Positions 12,291 through 25,182 are shown, counted from the first letter of the stretch. The stretch: 64,000 nt of DNA from Apostichopus japonicus (GCF_037975245.1 NC_092579.1:14058678-14122677); one strand, 5' to 3'. The notes: a model not told the origin generated them from the letters alone. Numbers and translations: made by a program.

Positions 12291-15200
12291 CTCCTATTCC
12301 AGTTGTTGTACCTTCTACTACAAGTCTGATATTAAGACCGATCTCATGAATGACGCTAGCTTCCGCCCATAATCTTATATGTAACTTAGATTTGACTTAC
12401 TTGCATCTGCTGTTAACTTCATGCAGGCCAAGGCTAATTGTTTCTATATATGTTTTCATTTTAATAGCAACAGATCTTCCAGAGGTATTTAATGATAAAG
12501 TGTTGACTAACAAAGAAAGAAAAGTAAACAGGGAGAGCTTAACTAACCATTTAATACTCAACTATTTGCATGACAATGGACTAAACATTGCACAATGTAC
12601 AAAACTGGCAATTAACACCCAGAATACGATCTCTTTGTTCAATAAAGCAGCAACTTATAACCTAATAGCTATGTTACCCTCTGCATATATACCAATCCTG
12701 ATCCCCTCAGAAATCCTCTACTGAATTTCAACCTACGCAAGACGGTAACAGACGACCGATCTGCACCACAGATTCCTAGAGATTACAGTCTCAACCACTG
12801 AACACATCACTACCACTGACAGATTGACAGACAGACATACCTGAGGTATTACTACTGGCATACCATTTCTTATGTCTTCTAATTAGGTTCTCACTCCATT
12901 CCTTACCTGCCTGTCTCCAATCAACAAAATGCTCTCTTCCTTAAATATGCAAATATTATGCAAAGATGTGTTAAATTTTGCAAGTTTGAAAATTTCTGTG
13001 AAATAAGGACTTGTTTCTTCTTTTTTTTTCTTTGTGTTGATTTTTGTCACCAGTAAAGAAGTGCAGTTAAAGGATCAATGTAGGCACAAAATTAGTCTTG
13101 ACGTAACATAAACGTAACGATAACGTAAGCCATTAAAAGAAAATCACTGATTGTAATTCTGTACCACTTTTATCCTTTTAGAAATGATTTCTTTGATCAA
13201 CAGAGGCTTATCAATTAAAGTTGCTTCACTATACTTATCTAACACACAGAGACCATTATATCAGTTCCGCAGACGCAACAGAAAACTAAGAAAATCAGTC
13301 GTGTAGGACCCCAGATAACATGTTTACTGTGTGCTAAGCCATCGTTAAGGACGAACGGTGTTCAAATGTTATCTGAGCATATCATTAAGGAAAATGGTGT
13401 TCAAATGTTATTTATGTTTGTTCTGCTGGTTATGTGAAGTTGAAAAGAACATGTTTTGTGTAATAATCTGGTGATTTGACAAAGTTTGCTGGAAATTGAC
13501 AATCAAATACAGAAAGTATCATTTTATACTTTTATGATCTGTTCACATCGTTCTGGTTTTGGTCAAGGGCGTCCTGTATTGATATCGTCTCGTTTTTTTC
13601 TATTTGTTTCAGACAATAAATTTCAGTGGTGCTCGGTGTTGCAATGTATTTTTGGTGCTATGAGAAATTTGGAACACCGAGGAGAGAGAGAGGATGAGGA
13701 CAAGTCTTAATAAATACATAAGTGTACTTACCTCAGAGTACCTCGGAGAGTAGAGAAATGAAAATGAAACTATGCAGTTTAGAAGAAAAGATCCGTGTTT
13801 CTTTGGAGAAAATAAAAACGAGTCACCGGAAAAGACCGACTCTGATCAAGATTTTCTCTCCAGTAGCTCCGAACTTTTCCAGCGAGATTTTTGAGGCTCT
13901 TATCATATTAATCTAGATTCCAAACTTAAGTTTTTTTGTTTACTTCTTGAAAAGACCGGGGAGAGTATACGACAAGCTTTAAAGGTGGACAGGTCTTTGA
14001 ATCTCAGTTTTATCCAATCAAGACATCTTTTGTTGAGAAATTTGGTCTCTTTTAGAGGTTGGAAAAAATTAAAATAACCAAAGTTTTGAAAGTTGCTCTT
14101 AATTCAGATATATATGATTTCCCGACAACAATTGTGCATGATTATTGGTCAGCTGGTTTTACTAATATCATAACTACTTTATAACAGTTTCTCCTTTTTT
14201 TTGTGTGTGTATATTTCTGTGCTACAATTGGAAAGAATCGATAAAAGAAATTTGATATTTTATGGGAACGCTATTAAAATATTTTGGTCCTGGTTTTGTG
14301 GATCCAGTGTCTTTCCAATGCCACTTAAACTTTGTCCTTTTTAGTTTACTACATTCCAAACAATCCATTCCTTGAAGTTAAAAAAAAAAAAGCATTTGCT
14401 GTGATACATTGGACTTTCAAGGGATTATCCATGTTAGTATCTAAGATTAGCATAAAACATAAGAAAGAGGAGAAAAAGTTACATCTTTGCCTATTCAGCA
14501 TCGATATCTTGATTGTTTTACGTGGTAACTTGTAGGTCACAAACGATGCATTAGTATTATGGCTATGGAGTAAGACAAAGTTTGATTGGTGAGAATCCAA
14601 ATGGTATTGTTTCATATAATTTTCAATTTGTAAGACATCATACAGCCCACCAAGCCAACTATTGGAGAGGTTTGGGCTAATAGATGGCGCTATTCTGGAA
14701 TAGGCTTTAATGACATAAAATTTATTGTGCTTCTGGAAGCATTGGCATTCATATCTGAAAGAAGTGAAAAGGATCATAAATGAATATTGTAGGATTAAAC
14801 AAACATATATGTTAGAGGTACTAACATTAAATCCCTAGCAGTTTGATTAACCTGAAACATAAAGGACACAAAACATTGGTTTCTTCAGTTCATGGAGAGG
14901 TAATTTAGTTACGTCTGACCCCATATATCTGCTATTAATCTGTTTTTATTGTGTCTTATTTCAAAGAGGCTAAATCTGTTTAAATGGTTGGTTGGTTTTT
15001 GTATTTCTTGGATACAAGGGTAAACAGCAATAAAATGTATAACTTTGTTTTTTTTGTTTTTTTAATATTAATAAAGACTTTATTTTGTTTATGTTCTAGT
15101 GTATACTGTTTCATTATTGGATAAATACATTATTACCTCCTCATCAAATCTTACCATAATTTAATAGTTTATGCATGAATTTTGTTTTAATATCAAATTT

Positions 15201-18200
15201 AATAAACCTGTTTAGAGCAACGACAACCAGTTAAGGAGTGTATTGTGTTAAACTCATTCTGTCAAAAATATGAACAGTTTCGTTGTCGCTGGTTTTGTTG
15301 GCTCTTTTTAATTTTCTCAAATTTACCTTACTCTGTATGTAGAGTTCATGTATAATTAAGCACTTTACATGTGTACTGTTAATAGAGTACACATCTTTAA
15401 GAAATATTCTCATAATAAAAACTCTCTCTTTCTATAGCTCTTCTAATGTAATATTTTTTGCATGTTTTTTGGTTTTGTTTGGCATGTATGCAATTATTGT
15501 CTGGTCTATGTCACAAATTTATTTGGTGTTGTAAATTTTCTCCTTTCTTCAAAACTTTCTCAAATATTATTATTACAGTAACTCTTAACATGTTTTGTAA
15601 ATCTTTGCACTGAGCTTAAAGAAAACACAACAAAAAAAAGATGCAAAAAATGTTCTACCATTTTGAAATTTAAACAACTTCAATATTTTTTTTTCTTCTC
15701 TCTCTTTAGTAGTATAAAATTTAAAGTGCATTTCATATTTTGCTGAAATTTGTTTTGGTTTTCCTGCTTATTATACTTTGCATTGAAAGTATTTTCCATA
15801 CTTATGTATTAAACTGCAAGGAGGAAAAGAAGAAGAAGAAGAAGAAAGAGAGAAAGAAATGGGGAAAATATCTCCAACAATTCTTAGCACAGCCCTGTAA
15901 AGCACAATATAACATATTTTATGAAAACTATGTAGTTTGTTTAAACAAAAAAAAATCAATAGTTATATCAATGTGACATTTTGGAGCAGCTGTTTTTGGT
16001 CACAATTTTTTTTAATTTTATTATTTGTGTCGTGAAACATGAATAGAGATGCTACTAAATTACCTGTTAAATTTGAGTACCATCTAATGATACTATAAAT
16101 TGACCAAAATCAATGCAAATCATCTCGTTAAAAGCAATGAGGCAATTAGAAATTAACTTGTTGTTGTTTTGCACCAACAAAGTTTAATTGTATTGCAAAA
16201 TATATTGATACTTTGTACTATAAGTATGTCCAAACAGGTGATGAAAGCCTCCAAACGTTTCTTACATTTTTTATCAAAATTTTTGTTTTTATCAAAATTA
16301 AATATCAAAGTCTTAGATATCCCTTGCTATATCTGCTGGTTATGAAGTGTTCAGCACTACACACACATGAGAGCATTTGAAATGACATAAGATAATGATA
16401 AGAACTTGAGGAGGCAATGTCTTGAATTTGTTCTTGGGTAGGATGAATTCTATGGAGTGGTGTACAGTTGAACTGGGCATCTGTGTCAGAGGGGAGAATA
16501 AATCATCAAAGGTAAAGGGTGAGTCGTAGCAGGTAATCATTTTCGTGATCTTGTTTCAGAATATGAATCTGAGAGGTAAGCTTTCAATGACTATATTTTC
16601 ATAGTTAATGTTAGGGTACAGTCACGGTTGAACCATGTGAAATGTGCGGAAGTGGAAATTTGCTGTGAATGGGAAATATGTGCTGGGAAATTTGCTGGGA
16701 TTGAGTGCTATTGGTAAATGGAGGTATAAGTCTTGCCAGGGTATTGGTAACTTCTGTGTGCTATTTAGAGAGATCGGGCTAATGTGTGGGTCAGACAGTT
16801 GTACGTTTGATGTCACAGAGTGGGTGTGGAAGGGGGAATGGGGGGGGGGCAGTTAGATGCAATGGAAAGGGAGTGATCATACATTCATAGGGACTCTTCA
16901 GTGATGATATTAACAGTCTGCTTTATCAGGTATCAAAACAAGTAGCCCAGGGTGGGGCAAGGGGATGGAGGTTCCATCTACATTAAAGAAAAGGATACCT
17001 TGTCATAAAGTAGATGGAAAAATTTAACTTAAAAACTGAGACAAAGAATATGTCATGTGGAAGGGAGACTCCACATAAGGGGGAAATGTGGTCCTTTTTT
17101 GTTAGTCCTTGTACTATGAGCAACAATTCTAGAGAGAAAAGTTACATTAATGTTTTTAACTCTGGGTAGCAGAGTTACTCGTAGTAACTTCCATGCAGAA
17201 GCTCTCTTGTTGTTTCTTGCGGTAAAAATTATGGCTAAAACTGTATCGCAGCACTTGTGTCAGTGATGTTATATTGAACTTTATTTGGGTGGCTCGAGTT
17301 ATGAAAATGTAATGATTTTCGAGAATTTAAGTTGCTATCTTTAAACTCGATCACTTTAAGAATAAAAGCTTACATAATCTCAACCTGTGGCTAGAGGAAT
17401 GACGGATTGATAAAACTGTTGGATTTAATTATTGTTTTGGTTTATTGTTGGTTCAACGAAATAACTCCATGCGAAATTCAGTTTATAATCTTAAAGTCTT
17501 TTTCATTTGGTAATGTTTACACGTGAAGTTAAGTTGGTGATGAAAAAAAAGTGCATGATATTAATATATAATTACTTGGGACACCGATTTTTTTTTCTAT
17601 TTTTTTTTCATTTACACTTTCATAACTGGAGGAAATAAAAAAAATCAAATGATTTTGCTGGGAAAGAATGGTAATATAAACACAATTGTTCATATTAAGA
17701 ATAAAATTTTGCACAGTTTCAAAAATCAGATATGTTGTTGATAGTGTTACTTTCTATTTGTCTCGCAGTATTAATTAAAAAACAAATGAAAGGGATTATA
17801 TGATAATATGATAATTTGTGACGTATATAGTAGGTAACTTAATGCCACTACAATTAAGGTTGTATTTCACTCTTTAAACATCACAGCCTCATCAGTCAAA
17901 ATCCCTTAAAGGCATTGAAGACTCGCCCCAAACCGCGTGCCGCGCTCTGAAAAAGTTAACTTCCTTTGCTTTCAAGTGAAGTTTTCTTCTTGTGACTACA
18001 AAATGCAGACAGTAATGAGACGTGATACCTTGTTATCTTTTATCCAGACCTGAGATGTCCATCGCTGCTATGTACGCTGTACTGTGGGTATTGACCGCAG
18101 CTGTATGTATTGACTGTCCACTAGTGTCTGGTTACCGATGGTAGCAAGCTGTGTGTGTATTTTCTGGGATCGATGGTGGTGTCTAACACTTCTGTTACAC

Positions 18201-18327
18201 CTCATTCGAAACTAGCTCAGATTACCGGCATGAGACGTTTCTTTGTGCGCGAGTCTTCACACCCTTTAAAGCAACATTCCATACATTAGTTGATTTAAAG
18301 ATCAATATGTCAATTTTTCCTGTTCTA
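12291..18327. other. Long AT-rich stretch without a recognised gene
   Basis: Holds a 40-bp tandem duplication (13341-13420), poly-T/A tracts and short open frames. Two pieces look slightly protein-like: 12468-12724 (open frame after an AG) and 13757-13891, a frame of about 44 codons ending in TGA that is rich in Ser, Glu and Asp. Neither has a recognisable domain or joins in phase to the last known exon of the BAIAP2-like gene in a convincing way. A missing 3' exon of that gene could lie here. Confidence 0.4.
13341..13420. repeat. 40-bp direct duplication
   Basis: Two consecutive copies start at 13341 (ATCGTTAAGG) and 13381 (ATCATTAAGG) and share GGTGTTCAAATGTTAT. The second copy diverges toward its end. 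Confidence 0.7.
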
Positions 18328-18727
18328 CACTATGAGGGCATTGTGGTCAAGTGGTTAAGGCAGTGGACTTGTGATCTAAGGATTACAGTTTTGAGCCCTG
18401 GCCAGATCATTGCGTTGTGTCCTTGGGCAAGGCGCATTATCTCTCCATTGCCTCTCATTACCCAGGTGTATAAATGGGGACTTGCAAGGTAACTTGTAAA
18501 TATAGTTGCATGCGCCGGTTTGTGGCTGCACCCTATGGAAAGTCCCCCGGGGGACACATGGTTGTGGTGCACTGTGGTGCCCCAGGAGAGATTGATAGAA
18601 TTGTGCACACTTTGGTGTGTAGGTGTGACAAGTTACCAATGACCAATGAACAATGGGTTAAGTTGTAAAAGTCGTGTGAAAGGGCCTTGGCCCTGTACAA
18701 GACTGTAAACCTAAAATAATAATAATG
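18328..18727 (+). mobile_element. tRNA-derived SINE, about 400 bp
   Basis: The 5' part looks like a tRNA gene: an A-box-like TGGTCAAGTGGTTAAGG at about 18348 and a degenerate B-box TTTTGAGCCC at about 18390. A central GTGTCCTTGGGCAAGGCGC block at 18417 follows, a motif common in SINEs of aquatic animals, then a GTGTATAAATGGGGAC block. The 3' end is an (AAT)n tail at about 18714-18727, the kind of tail made by CR1/L2-type LINE machinery. No clear target duplication was found, so the exact ends are approximate. Confidence 0.75.
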
Positions 18728-19323
18728 ACATATCGATACTAGAAGGCAGTGCAATGTGTTACGTGAAGTGTTAACTGGTGGCGCTATTTTGCATTATCTG
18801 AATCTCATGGTAGGCCTTGTTGTGAAAACAGCGTCCTGTTTGATCAAAGGTTAATTTTTACCCAGAAAGGCAAATAATTAACTCCAAACGTTTATTTGGA
18901 GTTGTCTTCTTTATCACACGAAAAACCACGCAACCCATTTATAAAGGGAGTTAGTGCATTATAGGTTTCGCAGTCTGATACACACATAGAGAAAAGTGTG
19001 TTATGTGCATTACGTTGTGCGTTTTGGTAAAACCATTCATCACCTAAGAAGATGACGTTTAATTATCGGGAATTGCGTTAACACGGCGAAACATTCTATA
19101 GCTGTTTCTTATCACAAACAAAAGAGTCTGATATAGTTAAAAGTATGAAGAAAGAAAAACTAGAAGCAATGACGAGCTTTTAATGCTAGCAGAACCACTA
19201 CATTTGGACAATCAGTACAGGACAATCACTTCAGTGACGGCTGAATGTACACATGGAACAATCGAACGTTATTCATCTACGATATCTAACATCTGCGGGG
19301 AACTAACCCAAAAACCAAGAAAT
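18728..19323. promoter_or_regulatory. Upstream region of the sialyltransferase gene
   Basis: Non-coding sequence just before the coding start. It contains a perfect inverted repeat at 18880-18903 (AACTCCAAA, 6-base loop, TTTGGAGTT). No TATA box or other promoter element could be assigned, and the transcription start is unknown. An in-frame upstream ATG at 19183 has a poor context (T at -3). Confidence 0.3.
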
Positions 19324-22300
19324 ATGGCGCCAAAACTGTTTCAGAGCAGACGACATGTGATTTTGTTTTTGTTAACATGTCTTTGTATATTTTCGATGTA
19401 TCTTCTTGTTTTCGAAGTGGAAATCACCAGACAGTGTCATCGGTTATGCAGCGGGTAATTTTTTAATGCAGGGCCAGTCTCATCTATAGTAAAGTCAAGT
19501 TAAAGCAGACTTTAACGATGATACTATACTAGATGAGATTATGCCCTTTTGAATATTCTATTTGTCCCATAGTGATTATATACTTCATGTTCATAAAGAT
19601 ATTTGTCATACTATAGGTATGAGATGGTATTTCTAGAAAATAAACTTAGGTTTATAGATTTAAGCTTAGCATGTGGTGGATTGGTCAACCGGGTCACCGG
19701 GTCGGAATCGCCTGATCCGATGCGTCGATGGTTTCTTCTTGGTCGCAAACGATATGCTCCATTTCATCCGAGTCCTCAAATGTAACGCGTGTTTCAATGG
19801 CCCATTGCTTCCCCGGCCCGTGGTCACTTAGTAGCAATTTATGCCCCAATACGCCCTGCTCTACATGCAGGCACCCTACTGTTGTGGAAATCCATTCCAA
19901 ATGTCACGAAATGAGGGTCGCAATTACACTGCTATTGACATAAACAGAATGAAATCAAGGCTCAGTCTACCCACTGACAGAATATTACAAAATTATATTC
20001 TAATGTACAGTACATAAATATAACATGTACGGGACTACCTAGATAGTTGAAAAGCCTTCGAGATTGTTTTTAAGTGTTGCAATCTATAGCATCATTTTGC
20101 ATTCAAGCACCCTGCATTTTAGCTTCATTTTTTTTACATGGGAGGGACCAACACTAACCCAGGACGACATAGCAGTATTAAAAAATTCATCGTTTCAACA
20201 GTGAGTATATCATTGTAGCACTAACTTCCATCTGAGCACCCTTCAATCATATCAAATTTCTCAAAGGGGATGGGTTTTCCTCTCCCCCTGATACCCCTGC
20301 CCTAGGACGCCATGACATCTTCGCCCCCCCCCCCCCCCAACCCACTACCACCACAGTATATTAGTTCAAATGAGACTTGAACTATAGGAAGGTTTCCCAA
20401 GTATAGGAAGATTTGAAATGTTAGTTGACATGGGGACATAGTGTAGTGTATGCCAGTTGCGTGTATGGGTGTGTGGGGGAGGGGAGGGGCATGGGGCTTG
20501 GGCGTTAAACGAGGATTTGGCTTAAGCTGGTTAAGCAATAACATTTCATAGAATGCTGAAAAGGTAAAGGTGATTGCATGGAGAATGGTTTTTGAAGTAT
20601 GCTAAAAAGTGACTATTGATTGACTTTTTAGCATATTGGGGACAGAAATGATGACCTCTAGGCTGCTAGTAATGATATGAGGAATATTAGGTTTCCCACA
20701 TTACAGAGCCCTAAATGGCATCTCCCTAACCCTAGATAATGATGTCCTGGCTGCAAACGCCCCTTTAGACGCCTACTTCTGCATGAACGCTCAACCAAAA
20801 CCAAGTTAGGATACCCGACGACTATACACTGTACTGTGTGGTCTGGTGGTATTAAAACTTTTATAATTATATCTATATTTTCTTAACAGTGATATTAATG
20901 GACCTTGCTATAAGAAGAACTATGCAGTCTTGATTTACACTGATGAAACACCAGCCGAAGAAATGTACTTCGAGCAGTCTGTCTTGCCGAAATTAGGTTT
21001 CAGTGAATTAATCAAGGAATTTTTTACAGGAAAGATTTCTCATGAGAATTGTATCGTTCAAGATTATTATCCCACAAGACGAACCATCGACAGACAACAG
21101 ACATGCGCAATCGTCGGAAATGGAGGACTCTTATTAAATAGTCGCTGTGGTCGTGAAATTAATTCATACGACTTTGTCATGAGAGCCAATTTAGCGCCAA
21201 TCAAACCTTTCGCTGAAGATGTAGGCATCAAGACCAACTTAACCATTTTAAACTACGAAAGTTTGCACTCCCTGTATCATTCACTGTATACTTTCGAATT
21301 TAAACTGGACCATCACGATGAATTATTAAGCAGACTGCGGTTTTTGAATGATTCAGTCATGTGGTTTTCTAAATCCATGAACTTTAAGGAGACGAGGAAT
21401 TACCTCAAATCGGTAGCTTATGTTCTGAAATCCCACTATTCTTTACCATTGAGGGTGGCCTATACCTGGCAATCTGTGTCCATTGAAAGGTAAGCAATAA
21501 TGCTTTAATTATCATTATCGCGGACATGCATGCAGCTCCTTCGAATGTTAATGAAAACAATTTCTCTAATATGGAATCAGGAAAAGTGATTATACCTAGC
21601 AGGCGAGGGTCCATGCGTGTGGGGGTATATGTCCCCCCCCCCCCCCGCTCCTTTCCTAAAGTTGAGAAACTCATTGTATTTCATATTAATCTTGTATACA
21701 CGAACTTCTTTTCAAGTCTTGCGTTTGAATGATCAGATTAGAACAATTACCATCCTGTCACGTCGTGTCGAAATTTCTGAATTTAAGGATTAGTGAAGGG
21801 TCACAGTATTTTTTTTTGTGTGGTATTATGGGATCTTCATATTACGTCCTTGATAGTATAAACGAGGTAGGACATTGTCCAGTAAGCTGGGTATAAGCTG
21901 CAGGATACATTAGCTGTGAAAATAAATCCGGTATTACTTTTGGCATAAACCTTACTTCGAATTTAAGGACATCTCTTTCCTATCCTATAATGTCAGCAAC
22001 TCAATAGATGTAGCAAAGGGTATATCGGGTATTTAAAGGATGTCTTTGGGTACAAAAGTAAGTTCACTATGTTGGAGACCAGTAAAAAAAATCATTATTG
22101 CCAGTCCCGGGTTCATTTCTAGACCAGGTTTCATTTTTTGAGAAATCACCAGCTTTAAAGCCGGGAATCCACTAATTTTAAAGTTAAACTTAGTTCAACA
22201 CACCGGTCAGTTCCTCCGATTCAACGCAAAACTCAATCGGAAGACATAAGCAAACAGTTTTATGTCCTTATGTCCATACAATGTATAACATATTTGTCGA

Positions 22301-23120
22301 GGACAAAATTTTGTTCAATATTCACTCTGAGGCCCTGTTGTCTGCATGAAGTTCAACGAACATATTTTGGTTGAGTTATTAGAATCGATGGAACAGTGTT
22401 TAGAACCACATCGAGAAGCTGACGTCATCACTTATGTAACCCTTACACGGGTATTCCAGAGCATAGTTTAAATGTGAATATCTGGAGGGGAAAAAAAGAG
22501 AATAGTTATAGAGAAATGAATCTAGCAATCAAATTCGATCTTGTTTTCTGTATTGCATGATAGGAGTAGAATATTAGCATGGCATAACACAATTACTTTT
22601 CCAACTCAAAAGCGGCTGATATTAACTTCAAATAGAAGATACATCATACATTCAAGATTATTCAATTTTCATTGTTCTACAATTCTATATATTTGTTTTC
22701 ATTATCAGATACTGGAGATTGAAGCATTACGCAAGCAGTGGTTTTAACCTCTTTGCAGTCGCTCAAACCTTTTGCTCTGAAATAACCTTGTACGGCTTTT
22801 ATCCTTTTGAAAAGGATGAAAACGGTTTTCGAATACGTCACCATTATTACGATGCCGAACCGTCAGATTTTTTTACCAGCGTTCATAATATGCCAGCTGA
22901 ATATGAACTCCTTACGCGTTTGCAAGACGAAGGACAGATACGATTGGTGATTGATCGATGCTCTACAAATGACGTCAACTCAAATGAACCAATCAGAAAC
23001 GAGGAAGATGAGGAAAAATTAGTTGATCCAGCGAGATTATTCACTAGTAAAAACCAAACGAAGGAAGATTCAATAACAAACGACAGCAGACAGAAAAATG
23101 GTCAAGAAGGTGCATTATAA
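19324..23120 (+). CDS. Alpha-2,8-sialyltransferase (ST8Sia-like), complete, three coding exons
   Basis: Exons 19324-19454, 20890-21489 and 22709-23120 join in frame to give 380 residues. It should transfer sialic acid from CMP-sialic acid to glycans in the Golgi (CAZy family GT29). Residues 12-30 are a single membrane anchor after a short basic tail, the usual type II layout. The large sialylmotif starts at C116 (CAIVGNGGLLLNSRCGREIN); the small motif includes FCSEITLYGFYPF at 265-277; motif III is HHYYD at 288-292; the very small motif is HNMPAEYELL at 303-312. I chose the ATG at 19324 because it has A at -3 and G at +4 and leaves a short cytoplasmic tail; ATG 19183 would add 47 residues. 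Odd points: R142-A-N where many relatives have R-C-N, and a hydrophilic tail of about 50 residues after C328, where relatives usually end. The exact ST8Sia subfamily is undetermined. Confidence 0.9.
19455..20889. other. Intron 1 of the sialyltransferase gene
   Basis: Donor CGG|GTAATT and acceptor CTTAACAG. Contains a long poly-C run near 20323-20338 and a perfect 13-bp inverted repeat at 20598-20635. No other feature was recognised. Confidence 0.8.
20598..20635. repeat. Perfect 13-bp inverted repeat
   Basis: Arms TATGCTAAAAAGT (20598-20610) and ACTTTTTAGCATA (20623-20635) with a 12-base loop, in intron 1 of the sialyltransferase gene. Confidence 0.9.
21490..22708. other. Intron 2 of the sialyltransferase gene
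   Basis: Donor AAG|GTAAGC and acceptor ATTATCAG; both splice phases agree with the protein frame. A poly-C tract lies near 21632-21645. Nothing else was recognised. Confidence 0.8.
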
Positions 23121-23155
23121 AAATCATCCGAATTCTGCTCAGAATGAACTAAGAA

Positions 23156-23161
23156 AATAAA
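23156..23161 (+). terminator. Possible polyadenylation signal AATAAA for the sialyltransferase gene
   Basis: AATAAA lies about 36 bases after the stop codon. The 3' UTR would be short; no downstream evidence supports the site beyond the hexamer. Confidence 0.4.
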
Positions 23162-23601
23162 AGCGACGTTAACTCATGTTTAAGCTTCAGTAAGCATTTT
23201 ACTAGTGCGCATGACTCAACAATTTATATTTTATTGAGTCATTTAGCCGGTTGTCTCATGACACTCCTCAACATCCGAGGATAGATTTCAAGAAAAAATA
23301 GAACTTCATGGAATTCATAATTTTTGCAGTTTTAGTATGCGGCCATTTCTGGGCTCTTACTGACGATTTTAGCATGCTTTTGTAAACAAATTTCGTTAAA
23401 CTCATTTCTTAAAGGAATGTTGAGTATGGTAGTACAATTTATGTATTGAAACTTTTGCAATGGTGGCCATAATTTGACTTTGTACATATTTGGAGTCAAT
23501 ATCGATGCCGATATATACTACGTATACTACGTGGGAAACCTCGATGAGCCATGAATAATGTATCGTACATTAAAACAGGAGGCTACAGCGCTTTTATATA
23601 T

Positions 23602-23700
23602 TTCTTTTTCTCTTGTAGCGAATTTAAAACATAAAATACGAGAGAGAGGGGTGGGGGGAGGAGGAGAGAGAGGTGGAGAGAGAGGAATCCTATTTCTCTC
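23602..23700. repeat. GA-rich dispersed repeat related to the units upstream of the LINE
   Basis: TTTCTTTTTCTCTTGTAGCG, then AATTTAAAACATAAAATACG and a GAGAGAGG-rich stretch, resembling blocks at 34320-34390, 34465-34540 and 34755-34810. Confidence 0.5.
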
Positions 23701-23956
23701 TGGAATGTATTGTTAAGTTTGAGTTGACAACACTATCATTCTAAGAATTCTAAACAACCAGTATCAAGTTATGCCTTATTCTGCATGGTTGTAGTTATGC
23801 CTTCTGCAAGATATGCCTTATTCTGCATGCTTATGTATAGCAACGTACAAACGTTTTAGCTGAGCGCCCTCCCTTTTAATCTTCTGAATAATTCGTGTAC
23901 AAGCTGTAGCAGTTTCATAAAAACGCCCTGGTTTAACACTCATATTGCCGTGTTAA

Positions 23957-24020
23957 CAGTGGCGTAGCTAGGGCGGGGGGTCAAAGGGGGGGGGGGACAC
24001 GTGCCCCGGGCGCCGGGTTT
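23957..24020. mobile_element. Solo hAT-like MITE end
   Basis: CAGTGGCGTAGCTAGGGCGG is the typical left end of the hAT-like MITEs in this window, followed by G-rich sequence. No matching right end or target duplication was found, so this is an end fragment. Confidence 0.4.
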
Positions 24021-24192
24021 AGGGGAGAGTAAAAAAATAAGCACTTTTTAGAAAAACATGACGAAATTGATGTATGTCGTCAGGCATGAATATTTTCCAG
24101 TTACTAATAAGAATCTGAACTGAATGTAGTTGTTTTTGTTAGCAAATTTATATATAGATTGTGATTTCTTTTCAGGTTATATGAACAATTAC

Positions 24193-24375
24193 CATTTGGT
24201 TGAAATTTGCTACAGTTACATAAAGAACCATACGGTACCATAACGTTTCCATGCATAGTTTTCCAGTGTATAGACGGAATCACCAACCTTGACTTGCTGT
24301 AGTCTGAGATATAATTTGCGTTCCAGCTATACCAGTTCCACTGATTATAGTTGCCTATCCGTTCGATACATCCAG
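24193..24375 (-). other. Possible coding exon of an unrecognised minus-strand gene
   Basis: On the minus strand a pyrimidine-rich stretch and TACAG acceptor precede a 183-base open segment ending at a GTAATT donor. Both boundaries are phase 1, and the roughly 60 residues start GCIERIGNYNQWNWYSW and end with three cysteines in all (one near the start, CNC near the end). Phase 1-1 exons often encode extracellular modules. Further open frames lie upstream on the same strand (24355-24764), one also cysteine-rich, but I could not join them. The family is unknown and this may be chance. Confidence 0.22.
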
Positions 24376-24928
24376 CTGTACACAAAAAAAGACAGGGTAC
24401 CGGTAAAATAAATACATCAGATACCATCTGAGACTTGAAAATGTGAAATAGTACACCGTTTCAACTTGTAATTTGACACAATGAAAAGTTTTACGAAGGT
24501 TACACGAAACGGTTCCATCGGATATTTTAACCAGGGAGATATAGTTGCGAGTTTTATGCTCCCGTTGCTCTGTCATTCGATGCCACAGCGGAAAGAATTA
24601 CTGACGCCACAGTATTGACATAACGGAAGGCCACAATATAAATATTGTACAGTTATGCGTGGTATAGAGCTGGTTGTTTGTGTTTCTTTTTCGAGGAGAA
24701 ACCCAGGATTTAGCCTACTTTGCAAAAAGATTCCAGCAGTGTATGTAACCCAGCGATCTTTCAATCTTTAAATTTCTTGCTTTACTTCTATCCTTTCTCT
24801 ATTTCTTCCTTTTCCTTTTTTACGGCCGATAGATTCAATAAAACGTTTTAATGTTGTTTTTGCTATAGCGTCATGTATATACACCTGCATGTGTATGTAT
24901 ATTTTAATGTCTGTATTTATATGCATTA

Positions 24929-24932
<4 letters not shown>

Positions 24933-24982
<50 letters not shown>

Positions 24983-25013
24983 ATATATATATATTTATAT
25001 ATATATATATATA
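24933..25013. repeat. (TA)n microsatellite
   Basis: TA tract with a few GTA and TTTA interruptions. Confidence 0.9.
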
Positions 25014-25178
25014 TACCGGCAGAACAATACACTAACAACCGCATAATCCCCGGTAATCCCGACGAGGATCCTATATATTCATGGAGCATAACTTGAAGCT
25101 ACCAGTTGTCTGACGATCGCTATAACGCGTGAAACTTCGAGTTACAACTACTAGTGTTCCACTAGTCTCATCTAGTAT

Positions 25179-25182
<4 letters not shown>

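Noticed and set aside
12468-12724. Candidate terminal exon of the BAIAP2-like gene
   Set aside because: The long open frame is out of phase with the exon ending at 7691, and the phase-compatible frame stops after eight residues; no family similarity.
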